Source: JAVBPR01 sp031549485
GTDB lineage: Bacteria > Bacillota > Clostridia > Oscillospirales > Feifaniaceae
NCBI GenBank assembly: GCA_031549485.1
Contig: JAVBPR010000016.1
Span: 1 to 23,566 of the forward strand
DNA: 23,566 nucleotides
Direction of reading: 5' to 3'
Each line of letters begins with the position of its first letter. Within the stretch, counting starts at the first letter, position 1. This document shows positions 15,873 through 21,952 of this stretch, in pieces. The position numbers were made by a program, and so were the translations under genes. A model generated the notes under the pieces. It was not told the DNA's origin. It made no database searches and worked only from the letters and a program-made list of their open reading frames with translations.

Positions 15873-16301
15873 TCAGTGCGGGCATTCGTGGTCGTTATGA
15901 AGCGGACCGACGATAGGAAGCGGATCGATTCCGATTCGAGTATAATAATCCGCGATAGCGGATTTAATAGCGTCTTCGGCAAGCACCGAGCAGTGGATTT
16001 TCGCGGGCGGCAAGCCGTCAAGAGCGGAAACAACCGCTTTGTTTGTAAGTTTCAGCGCTTCTTCAATAGTTTTGCCCTCTATCATTTCGGTCGCGATTGA
16101 AGACGTCGCAATAGCTGCGCCGCAGCCGAAAGTTTTAAATGATATTTTTTTGATGATATTATCTTCAACTTTAATATAAACCTTCATAATATCACCGCAT
16201 TTTGCGTTGCCGACCTGGCCGACGCCGTTCGCGTCGGTAAGCTCGCCGACATTGCGCGGATTTGTGAAATGGTCCATTACCTTGTCACTGTACATATTCA
16301 T
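15873..16301 (-). CDS. iscU: Fe-S cluster assembly scaffold, IscU/NifU N-terminal type
   Basis: This 142-residue scaffold protein builds Fe-S clusters from sulfur delivered by cysteine desulfurase. The three conserved cluster cysteines are C35 (NAKCGD, with D37), C60 (TFGCGAA) and C104 (KIHCSVLAED). The tail ends in HNDHECPH, adding a non-family Cys/His pair. The length is usual for the single-domain form found in clostridia. The ATG at 16301 has AAGGAG upstream at normal distance. It follows iscS by 37 nt and is last in a three-gene minus-strand operon. No IscR regulator or iscA/hscA genes are nearby, as is common in anaerobes with the reduced NifS-NifU pair. Confidence 0.95.
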   Translation of the reverse strand: MNMYSDKVMDHFTNPRNVGELTDANGVGQVGNAKCGDIMKVYIKVEDNIIKKISFKTFGCGAAIATSSIATEMIEGKTIEEALKLTNKAVVSALDGLPPAKIHCSVLAEDAIKSAIADYYTRIGIDPLPIVGPLHNDHECPH

Positions 16302-16338
16302 ATTATTTCTCCTTGTCTTAAATGCCGTGTATGTTTTA

Positions 16339-17499
16339 TCAGCCGCCGAAAATCGGACTCATCGCCCTGAGATTTTCGACAATCGCCGGAAGGGTTTCGA
16401 TAAACCGGTCAGCCTCTTCCGCTGTGTTCAAATCTGAAAGAGTCACCCGAAGCGAGCCGTGCGCAATTTCGTGGGGAAGCCCGATGGCGAGCAGCACATG
16501 CGACGGATCGAGCGAGCCGGAGGTGCAGGCGGAGCCTGAAGAGGTCGCAATACCTGCAACATCGAGCGATAAAAGAATCGATTCGCCCTCGATATATTCA
16601 ATCGAAAAATTCGCATTTCCCGGCAGCCGCTTTTCGGGGTGCCCGTTTAGGCGGACATGCGGAATTTTCAGCGTTTCGCTAATTATTTTGTCGCGAATTT
16701 TTGTGAGCTTTGCCGCCTTCTCCTCGAGATTTACGGTGGCAATTTCGGCCGCTTTCGCAAACCCGACTATTGAAGCGACGTTTTCGGTGCCCGCGCGGCG
16801 GCCTTTTTCCTGCATTCCGCCGTCGATAAGATTCGGCAGAATAAGGCCCTTTTTTATATAAAGCGCGCCGACGCCTTTTGGTGCGTGAAGTTTATGCCCC
16901 GAGACCGAGAGCATGTCCGCGCCGAGGGCTTTGACATCTATCGGAATCTGCCCGAAAGCCTGAACCGCGTCGGTATGGAATAAAATTCCGCTCTGCTTTG
17001 CGATTTCCGCAAGCTCTTTTATTGGCTCTATTGTGCCGATTTCGTTATTTGCCATCATTATCGAAATAAGAATCGTGTCCGGCCGGATAGCCTTTTTCAA
17101 ATCCTCGGGATATACAAGCCCATAGCTGTCAACTGGAAGATAGGTCGCCTCAAAACCGAGCCGCTCGAGATGCTCGAAAGCGTGCAAAACGGCGTGGTGC
17201 TCAATGGCGGAGGTGATAATGTGCCTGCCCTTTTCGCGGAGTTTTTCGGCAGCGCCTTTTATCGCAAAATTATCGCTCTCGCTTCCTCCGCTTGTAAAAT
17301 ATATTTCTGAGGGCTCGGCGCCGATTGCCGCCGCCATTTTTTCTCTCGCCGCGATAAGAGCCTTTGCGGCATATGCGCCCTCGGACTGGTAAATGCTTGA
17401 TGGATTGCCGTAATATTCGGTCAAAAACGGCATCATAGCGTCGAGAACCTCGGGTTTTATCGGGGTTGTCGCCGCGTTATCAAAGTAAATTCTTTTCAT
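16339..17499 (-). CDS. iscS: Cysteine desulfurase, IscS/NifS family
   Basis: This 386-residue PLP enzyme takes sulfur from cysteine for Fe-S clusters and probably tRNA thiolation. The start MKRIYFDNAATTPIKPEV is canonical. The PLP lysine is K203 in SGHKLHAPKG, H101 stacks on the cofactor (IEHHAVLHA), and the catalytic cysteine is C325 in SSGSACTSGS. The Cys loop is of the class I type. I chose the ATG at 17499. The binding site AAAGAGG precedes it, and another ATG three codons upstream abuts the site. The start overlaps the end of rnhA by 20 nt. It pairs with iscU downstream, which fixes the role. Confidence 0.96.
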   Translation of the reverse strand: MKRIYFDNAATTPIKPEVLDAMMPFLTEYYGNPSSIYQSEGAYAAKALIAAREKMAAAIGAEPSEIYFTSGGSESDNFAIKGAAEKLREKGRHIITSAIEHHAVLHAFEHLERLGFEATYLPVDSYGLVYPEDLKKAIRPDTILISIMMANNEIGTIEPIKELAEIAKQSGILFHTDAVQAFGQIPIDVKALGADMLSVSGHKLHAPKGVGALYIKKGLILPNLIDGGMQEKGRRAGTENVASIVGFAKAAEIATVNLEEKAAKLTKIRDKIISETLKIPHVRLNGHPEKRLPGNANFSIEYIEGESILLSLDVAGIATSSGSACTSGSLDPSHVLLAIGLPHEIAHGSLRVTLSDLNTAEEADRFIETLPAIVENLRAMSPIFGG

Positions 17500-17962
17500 A
17501 GTTTTCATCCTCTTTGGTAGGGTTTTCCGCCGCCGCAACGGCAAGCTCGTCACAGCGGTTATTATGTTCGTTGTCGGCATGTCCTTTTACCCAGGACACC
17601 GATATATCGTGTTTTGAAAAAAGGCTAAGTATCCGCTCCCAGAGGTCTATGTTGAGAGCCTGTTTTTTGTCAGCCTTGCGCCAGCCGTTTCTCTGCCAGC
17701 CCTCCGCCCAGCCCTTATTTATCGCTTCAACAAAGTATTTGGAGTCGGAGTATACATGGACATTACAGCTTTCTTTTAGTTGCTCCAGCGCGGCGATAAC
17801 GCCCATAAGCTCCATGCGGTTGTTGGTCGTTTTGTAAAAGCCCTGCGAAATCTCGCGGCTTTTGTCCTTATACTGCAAAATCGAGCCGTATCCGCCGGGG
17901 CCAGGGTTTCCGCGGCACGCGCCGTCCGAGTAAATTGTTACATTCTTTTTAATATGGCTCAC
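17480..17962 (-). CDS. rnhA: Ribonuclease HI
   Basis: This 160-residue enzyme cuts the RNA strand of RNA:DNA hybrids. All catalytic acids are visible: D13 (IYSDGACRGNPGPGG), E51 (TNNRMELMG), D73 (VYSDSKYF) and D138 (NRCDELA), with H128 in the mobile loop. The basic-protrusion region WAEGWQRNGWRKADKK is present. I chose the GTG at 17962. The frame stays open further upstream, but a good promoter at 17984-18012 would start the transcript only about 15 nt before this codon, leaving no room for the extension. The binding site is weak. It is the first gene of the rnhA-iscS-iscU operon. Confidence 0.92.
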   Translation of the reverse strand: MSHIKKNVTIYSDGACRGNPGPGGYGSILQYKDKSREISQGFYKTTNNRMELMGVIAALEQLKESCNVHVYSDSKYFVEAINKGWAEGWQRNGWRKADKKQALNIDLWERILSLFSKHDISVSWVKGHADNEHNNRCDELAVAAAENPTKEDENYEKNLL

Positions 17963-17983
17963 CCTAAAATAAAATATACTTAA

Positions 17984-18012
17984 ATAGTACACTTTATTTT
18001 TTCCTTTTTCAA
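17984..18012 (-). promoter_or_regulatory. Promoter of the rnhA-iscS-iscU operon
   Basis: On the minus strand TTGAAA (18012-18007) and TACTAT (17989-17984) are 17 nt apart. It stands back to back with the tRNA promoter, 21 nt between the two -35 boxes. Confidence 0.65.
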
Positions 18013-18033
18013 GAGGGAAATAAAATTTTTTTC

Positions 18034-18062
18034 TTGACATCTCTTCCAAAATATCTTAGAAT
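18034..18062 (+). promoter_or_regulatory. Promoter of the tRNA-Met/tRNA-Glu operon
   Basis: A perfect TTGACA (18034-18039) and TAGAAT (18057-18062) lie 17 nt apart, 19 nt before the first tRNA. This is the closest to consensus in the window, as expected for a stable RNA unit. Confidence 0.85.
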
Positions 18063-18081
18063 AATCCTTGCACTTTGTTAT

Positions 18082-18158
18082 GGCGGCATAGCTCAGTTGG
18101 CTAGAGCAATCGGTTCATACCCGATCGGTCGTTGGTTCAAATCCGACTGCCGCTACCA
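18082..18158 (+). tRNA. tRNA-Met (CAT), elongator type
   Basis: This 77-nt cloverleaf has CCA encoded. The acceptor stem GGCGGCA/TGCCGCT includes a G1-U72 pair, as in the B. subtilis elongator tRNA-Met. The D-arm is GCTC/GAGC, the anticodon stem ATCGG/CCGAT with loop TTCATAC, and the T-arm GTTGG/CCGAC. An initiator would lack the 1-72 pair and show three G-C pairs at the base of the anticodon stem, which is not the case. A lysidine-modified tRNA-Ile (CAT) is less likely but not excluded. Confidence 0.93.
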
Positions 18159-18187
18159 GCGGCGGTCTTTAAGTCCGCCGAATGCAC

Positions 18188-18262
18188 GGCCCGTTGGTCA
18201 AGCGGTTAAGACACGGCCCTTTCACGGCTGAAACATGGGTTCGATTCCCGTACGGGTCACCA
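18188..18262 (+). tRNA. tRNA-Glu (TTC)
   Basis: This 75-nt cloverleaf has CCA encoded. Acceptor stem GGCCCGT/ACGGGTC, anticodon stem CGGCC/GGCTG (one G-U pair) with loop CTTTCAC giving anticodon TTC, and T-arm ATGGG/CCCGT-type pairing with GTTCGATTC. It lies 29 nt after tRNA-Met in the same unit. A 6-bp hairpin CGGCGG/CCGCCG (18160-18180) in the spacer may guide processing. Confidence 0.93.
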
Positions 18263-18297
18263 AAAAAACCTCTCCTTTCGGAGAGGTTTTTCATTTG
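18257..18297 (+). repeat. 41-nt direct repeat, copy 1 (tRNA-Glu 3' end plus terminator)
   Basis: It runs from TCACCA at the tRNA end through the terminator hairpin to CATTTG. Compared with copy 2 it has 7 A's and 5 T's in the flanking runs instead of 6 and 6; otherwise the copies are identical. Confidence 0.9.
18264..18291 (+). terminator. Terminator of the tRNA operon (repeat copy 1)
   Basis: CCTCTCC (18269-18275) and GGAGAGG (18280-18286) enclose TTTC, with A's before and TTTTT after. The 41-nt segment 18257-18297, which includes the last bases of tRNA-Glu, recurs at 20423-20463. Confidence 0.93.
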
Positions 18298-18323
18298 AAA
18301 TGTAACAAGCGTTGTGATATTAT
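18295..18323 (+). promoter_or_regulatory. Candidate promoter of the RCC1-repeat gene
   Basis: TTGAAA (18295-18300) and TATTAT (18318-18323) are 17 nt apart. The first three bases of the -35 box are the last three bases of the 41-nt repeat, so the promoter spans the repeat junction. The predicted start near 18330 leaves a very short leader before the binding site. Confidence 0.5.
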
Positions 18324-18343
18324 GGAAGCAGAGGTGATATATT

Positions 18344-20380
18344 GTGAAAAAACTCATTATTTTCATTTTGGTGATATCTTTTGCTATATTGATATTTCCA
18401 TTCTCGAGTTTTGCGGCGCAAAGCGGAGAGAAAGTTTTATCAACTGATATAGGTTGTTTTGTTAATATGCAACCTATAGAATCATACAATATTAACAATA
18501 AAACTTATGTTATTGCGGAAGATTTGTTTTCTTACGGTTTTGATGTTAAATGGGATCCTAAAGCGCGTACCCTAAAAATCGCTTGCAATTATCAAGCGGC
18601 AGAAGCAACGCTAAAAGTTGAGCAAATTAACATAAATAAGAAAGATATAGTAACGGGAAAAATTTTATACGATGTTTATCGAACAAATATAAAGACATTT
18701 ATAGATGACAAAATCGTTACGGCATATAATATTGACGGATATACTTTGATAAAACTTTCAGATCTTTCGGTTTATGGAAACTTAAGCTGGAGTGAAAATA
18801 GAAAACTCGCTTCAATAAATGTTTTGCCGAAAGTGCTTAATGAGGCGTTTGAAAAAGCAGAAAAACAAGAAATTAAAATAGACGAATTCACAACTTACAT
18901 TGGAGAAGTAAAAGACGGCGTTCCAAACGGGATAGGCAAAGAAAAATATTTAAAGGAATGGACTGGCAAAGCCGAATATGGGTTTGGCCATATTGGTACT
19001 TTCGATTATTATATAAAAGATGAATTTTTGGGATATTATGTTAATGGTATAAGAAACGGCAGAGGAATTATTAATCATATTGATGCCTCATACGGTAGGC
19101 GGATGGGCAACAACGGTTATTCAATCATCCCGATTTATTCTTATAGCGAAGTGAATTATGATAACGGTAAATTAGGCGGATTTTTTGTTTTGGAAAGTGT
19201 GAGTATGGGCTCGGAACGCCGTGAGGGGTATTACAATAATAACGGAAGTGAATATCAGGTTAGAATTTCTAATTTTACCGGTGCCGGCGGGGAGACAGAT
19301 AAATATAGCGAGAACTCACCGCAAGATTATAAATTCGGATTTCGTGTTACAACCTCGCAAGACACATCACGCGTAGATATGCCCTATGATTTTATTTCAA
19401 GCGGATACAATTATAAAGATGAATCAGCCGCCGTGAAAGAGGATGGCACACTTTGGATGTTTGGAAAGTTATCGAGGACGCCTTTATTTATCACCGATAA
19501 TGTAAAAGAGGCTTTCCCAACAGAAAATTTTGGAGCAGGCGATTATTATGTCTTGAAAAATAGCGGAGAGCTTTATTATTATTGGAATTTATCAAATGCA
19601 GCAAATACTATGGGAGAAGGCTCAAACTGGTTTCCTAAAGGTAAAAAGACGGCTGAAAACGTTGAAACAATTTGCGGGCTGCTATATATTGACAAAAGCG
19701 GAAACGTACACCATATAGATTATCATTACGAGATTGGTATATCAAACGCTCAAAAAGTTTTTGCATATCAAACATCAACCGAAAGAATTCAGGGACTCGG
19801 AGCTCTAACAAAGTCAGGTGAACTTTATCTGTGGCAAATGAATAATGCTTGTCAGATAGGTGAAAATTATCCTGATTTTTTAGATAAACCTGTTGTGGTG
19901 ATGCAAAATGTAAAAGATGCATCACTTGGCAACGTTTATGCTGCAATAAAAAATGACGGAACTTTGTGGACATGGGGCGCGGAAGCAAAATATTTGGGAA
20001 TCGGAGACAAAGAAATTGAAGGCGGAACGGTCAACTTAAAAGGAATTGAGTATCCGAAAGAACCTCAATTCGTTGCAGAGAATGTGAAGATGGTTGAAAG
20101 CGGCAACAATTTTGTCACGATACTAAAAAATGACGGTTCCGTTTGGACTTTTGGAGAAAATAATGAAGGCCAGCTTGGCAACGGAACATTTACTGCAAGT
20201 AATGTTCCTGTTAAAATAATGGATAATGTAAAATTCATCGGCAAAGGCTATGCGATAAAAGAAGACGGGACTTTATGGGGATGGGGAAATAATGACCGCT
20301 TCAGGCTTGGAACAAGTGACGAAAAATATATCGCCAATCAGCCAATTCAGATTAACGGAGCTCTTCAACCTTATAATTAA
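18344..20380 (+). CDS. Secreted protein with copper-amine-oxidase-like N-domains, MORN-like and RCC1-like repeats
   Basis: This 678-residue exported protein of unknown function has a signal peptide ending near FAA (24-25). Two segments resemble the stalk-like N-terminal domain of copper amine oxidase (about 38-80 and 110-160, with VKWDPKARTLKI and LSWSENRKLASI). MORN-like units follow (YIGEVKDGVPNGIG at 185-198, FLGYYVNGIRNGRG at 228-241). From about 355 to 675 come roughly seven RCC1-type blades with the pattern AxKxDGTLWxWG, the last two ending GENNEGQLGNG and WGNNDRFRLG. No enzyme motif is seen; binding or surface display is an inference. It starts with GTG at 18344 after GAGGTGAT. It is markedly more AT-rich than neighbouring genes and is flanked by direct repeats. 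Confidence 0.85.
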   Translation: MKKLIIFILVISFAILIFPFSSFAAQSGEKVLSTDIGCFVNMQPIESYNINNKTYVIAEDLFSYGFDVKWDPKARTLKIACNYQAAEATLKVEQININKKDIVTGKILYDVYRTNIKTFIDDKIVTAYNIDGYTLIKLSDLSVYGNLSWSENRKLASINVLPKVLNEAFEKAEKQEIKIDEFTTYIGEVKDGVPNGIGKEKYLKEWTGKAEYGFGHIGTFDYYIKDEFLGYYVNGIRNGRGIINHIDASYGRRMGNNGYSIIPIYSYSEVNYDNGKLGGFFVLESVSMGSERREGYYNNNGSEYQVRISNFTGAGGETDKYSENSPQDYKFGFRVTTSQDTSRVDMPYDFISSGYNYKDESAAVKEDGTLWMFGKLSRTPLFITDNVKEAFPTENFGAGDYYVLKNSGELYYYWNLSNAANTMGEGSNWFPKGKKTAENVETICGLLYIDKSGNVHHIDYHYEIGISNAQKVFAYQTSTERIQGLGALTKSGELYLWQMNNACQIGENYPDFLDKPVVVMQNVKDASLGNVYAAIKNDGTLWTWGAEAKYLGIGDKEIEGGTVNLKGIEYPKEPQFVAENVKMVESGNNFVTILKNDGSVWTFGENNEGQLGNGTFTASNVPVKIMDNVKFIGKGYAIKEDGTLWGWGNNDRFRLGTSDEKYIANQPIQINGALQPYN

Positions 20381-20422
20381 GAATAACAAACGGATTATAT
20401 TTAAGAATCTAAATTTTATTTA

Positions 20423-20463
20423 TCACCAAAAAACCTCTCCTTTCGGAGAGGTTTTTTCATTTG
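20423..20463 (+). repeat. 41-nt direct repeat, copy 2 (also acts as terminator)
   Basis: It begins with TCACCA although no tRNA lies upstream, then CCTCTCC (20434-20440), TTTC, GGAGAGG (20445-20451), a T-run and CATTTG. It can end the RCC1-type gene on the plus strand. Its A-run also lets it end the L,D-transpeptidase gene on the minus strand. Confidence 0.9.
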
Positions 20464-20465
20464 TT

Positions 20466-21266
20466 TCAAGGTTCCGGCAGAGCGTCATCACCGCCGTTTT
20501 GCAAAAACTCTGTATGCGCTTTTTCGAAAATGTCTTTGGCGTGCCAGCCGTAAATTCCGTCGGCTTTAATTTTTGCCGATTTCTGAAAGCTCATCAGCGC
20601 GCTTTTCGTGCCCGCTCCGAATCTTCCGTCGGGATTTCCCTCATAATAACCCATTTCTTTAAGAGCTGCCTGAAGTTTCACAACATCGCTGCCGAATTTC
20701 CCGTCTTTTAAAACCCGAAACGGAGGATCGTCGTGCTTGATAACGACCGGAACGCCGTATTTAAGATGCTTTTTCAGCTCGCCCACATCTTTGTTTTTCA
20801 TTCTTATGCATCCGTGTGAGATATTGCTGTTCCCGACCGCCCAGGGCTCAACAGTGCCGTGGATTCCGTATTTCCCGAAGGGAACATTAATGGCGATCCA
20901 ACTTCCGCCGAAGCCCTCGCCCCAGTTTCCGATGCCGACAACCTTCCAATTGCCGATCGGAGAGGGGCTTTCTTTGCTGCCGCCCGAAACCGGCCAGGAT
21001 TTAACCTCGGTGCCGTTTTCAAAAAGGGTGAGTTTTTTTATATCAAGGTCGATAAAAACCGATACCCCCTCCTCGGCAGGAACAAAAGGGACCTCCGCTA
21101 TCGCGTTTTCATCAAGCGGCATCTGCCCGGTATCGGGAAAATATGGATGCACATCAAAACATTTTGTTACAAAAATGCCCGTAAAAAAAAGAAAAACTGC
21201 TACCGCAGTAATGTAGATAAATCGCCGTTTTTTCTTTGTAAAATTGATTATACGAATTTTCCGCAT
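20466..21266 (-). CDS. L,D-transpeptidase (YkuD) with peptidoglycan-binding domain
   Basis: This 266-residue membrane-anchored cell-wall enzyme forms 3-3 or related cross-links. A basic N terminus leads to one transmembrane segment (about 16-34), leaving the rest outside. The YkuD domain (about 66-178) carries the catalytic signature SHGCIRM (150-156, C153) preceded by YGIHGT with the paired histidine. A peptidoglycan_binding_1 domain follows (about 185-250, with VVKLQAALKEMGYY and TKSALMSFQKS). I chose the ATG at 21266, seven codons inside the longest frame, after a GGGGGA site. The order YkuD then PG-binding is the reverse of many homologues but well within the family's variety. Confidence 0.94.
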   Translation of the reverse strand: MRKIRIINFTKKKRRFIYITAVAVFLFFTGIFVTKCFDVHPYFPDTGQMPLDENAIAEVPFVPAEEGVSVFIDLDIKKLTLFENGTEVKSWPVSGGSKESPSPIGNWKVVGIGNWGEGFGGSWIAINVPFGKYGIHGTVEPWAVGNSNISHGCIRMKNKDVGELKKHLKYGVPVVIKHDDPPFRVLKDGKFGSDVVKLQAALKEMGYYEGNPDGRFGAGTKSALMSFQKSAKIKADGIYGWHAKDIFEKAHTEFLQNGGDDALPEP

Positions 21267-21320
21267 ACGTCCCCCAACAATTAACACATAGTTAATATTA
21301 TGCGTTTTTCGAAAAAAATA

Positions 21321-21350
21321 TTACCAGATTATGGAAGAATACGTTATAAT
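21321..21350 (+). promoter_or_regulatory. Candidate promoter of the DUF308 gene
   Basis: TTACCA (21321-21326) and a perfect TATAAT (21345-21350) are 18 nt apart, just upstream of the AAAAGGAGG site (21356-21364). Confidence 0.65.
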
Positions 21351-21371
21351 AAGTCAAAAGGAGGTTTAACT

Positions 21372-21896
21372 ATGAAAAACATTAAAATCGGAATGCTGAT
21401 TTTGGGTATTGCATTGATTTTGCTCGGTACGGTACTATTTTCGGCGCCAATCGCAAACACAATGGTGATAACCTACATAGCCTGTTTTTTAATGCTGGCT
21501 TACGGCATTTGGGAAACTGTACATTATTTTGCTGAGAAAAAGTATAAAAACGTCTCCGGCCTTGTTTTGGCAGACGGAATCATTACGATAATTTTCAGCA
21601 TAATGCTTATTTTCGTCCCGCAGGCTCAGGCATTTTCGGCGGCGATAATCTTTGCTATCTGGATGCTGTTTACCGGCTGCACAAGGATTTCGGCGGCTTT
21701 TTCCGCAAAAGATGCAGGCATGCCTAACTGGGGATGGATACTCGTAGCCGGAATTATCGGAGTTATCGTCGGCACGATAGCAATGCTTAATCCGCTTTAC
21801 GGAATCCTGGCTATCGGCTTTGTTGTGCCGATTACCTTTATTATTCAGGGCGTTTCCGCGCTTACTATTTCATTTTATATCGGTAAAGACGACTGA
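21372..21896 (+). CDS. DUF308 (HdeD-like) integral membrane protein
   Basis: This 174-residue, strongly hydrophobic protein has about six transmembrane segments arranged as three hairpins, the pattern of the HdeD/DUF308 family. Segments include MLILGIALILLGTVLF, ADGIITIIFSIMLIFV and a GWILVAGIIGVIVGTIAML hairpin. In E. coli HdeD is linked to acid stress at high cell density; for Gram-positive members the role is not known. The ATG at 21372 is chosen because AAAAGGAGG (21356-21364) is at the right distance. The longer frame from 21300 would run through the promoter. It is a single-gene unit, divergent from the L,D-transpeptidase gene. Confidence 0.88.
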   Translation: MKNIKIGMLILGIALILLGTVLFSAPIANTMVITYIACFLMLAYGIWETVHYFAEKKYKNVSGLVLADGIITIIFSIMLIFVPQAQAFSAAIIFAIWMLFTGCTRISAAFSAKDAGMPNWGWILVAGIIGVIVGTIAMLNPLYGILAIGFVVPITFIIQGVSALTISFYIGKDD

Positions 21897-21914
21897 TTTC
21901 AAAGCAAAAAGTAA

Positions 21915-21950
21915 ATCCCCGCGCTTTATGAAAAAGCGCGGGGGTTTTTT
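21915..21950 (+). terminator. Rho-independent terminator of the DUF308 gene
   Basis: CCCCGCGCTTT (21917-21927) pairs with AAAGCGCGGGG (21933-21943) around ATGAA, then TTTTTT. It lies between two convergent genes; the minus-strand T-run is short, so it is mainly a plus-strand terminator. Confidence 0.92.
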
Positions 21951-21952
21951 AT

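Noticed and set aside
15711..16100. Plus-strand open frame in the gene-free region and over iscU
   Set aside because: Its second half is antisense to iscU, its first half is repeat-like sequence, and it lacks a binding site.
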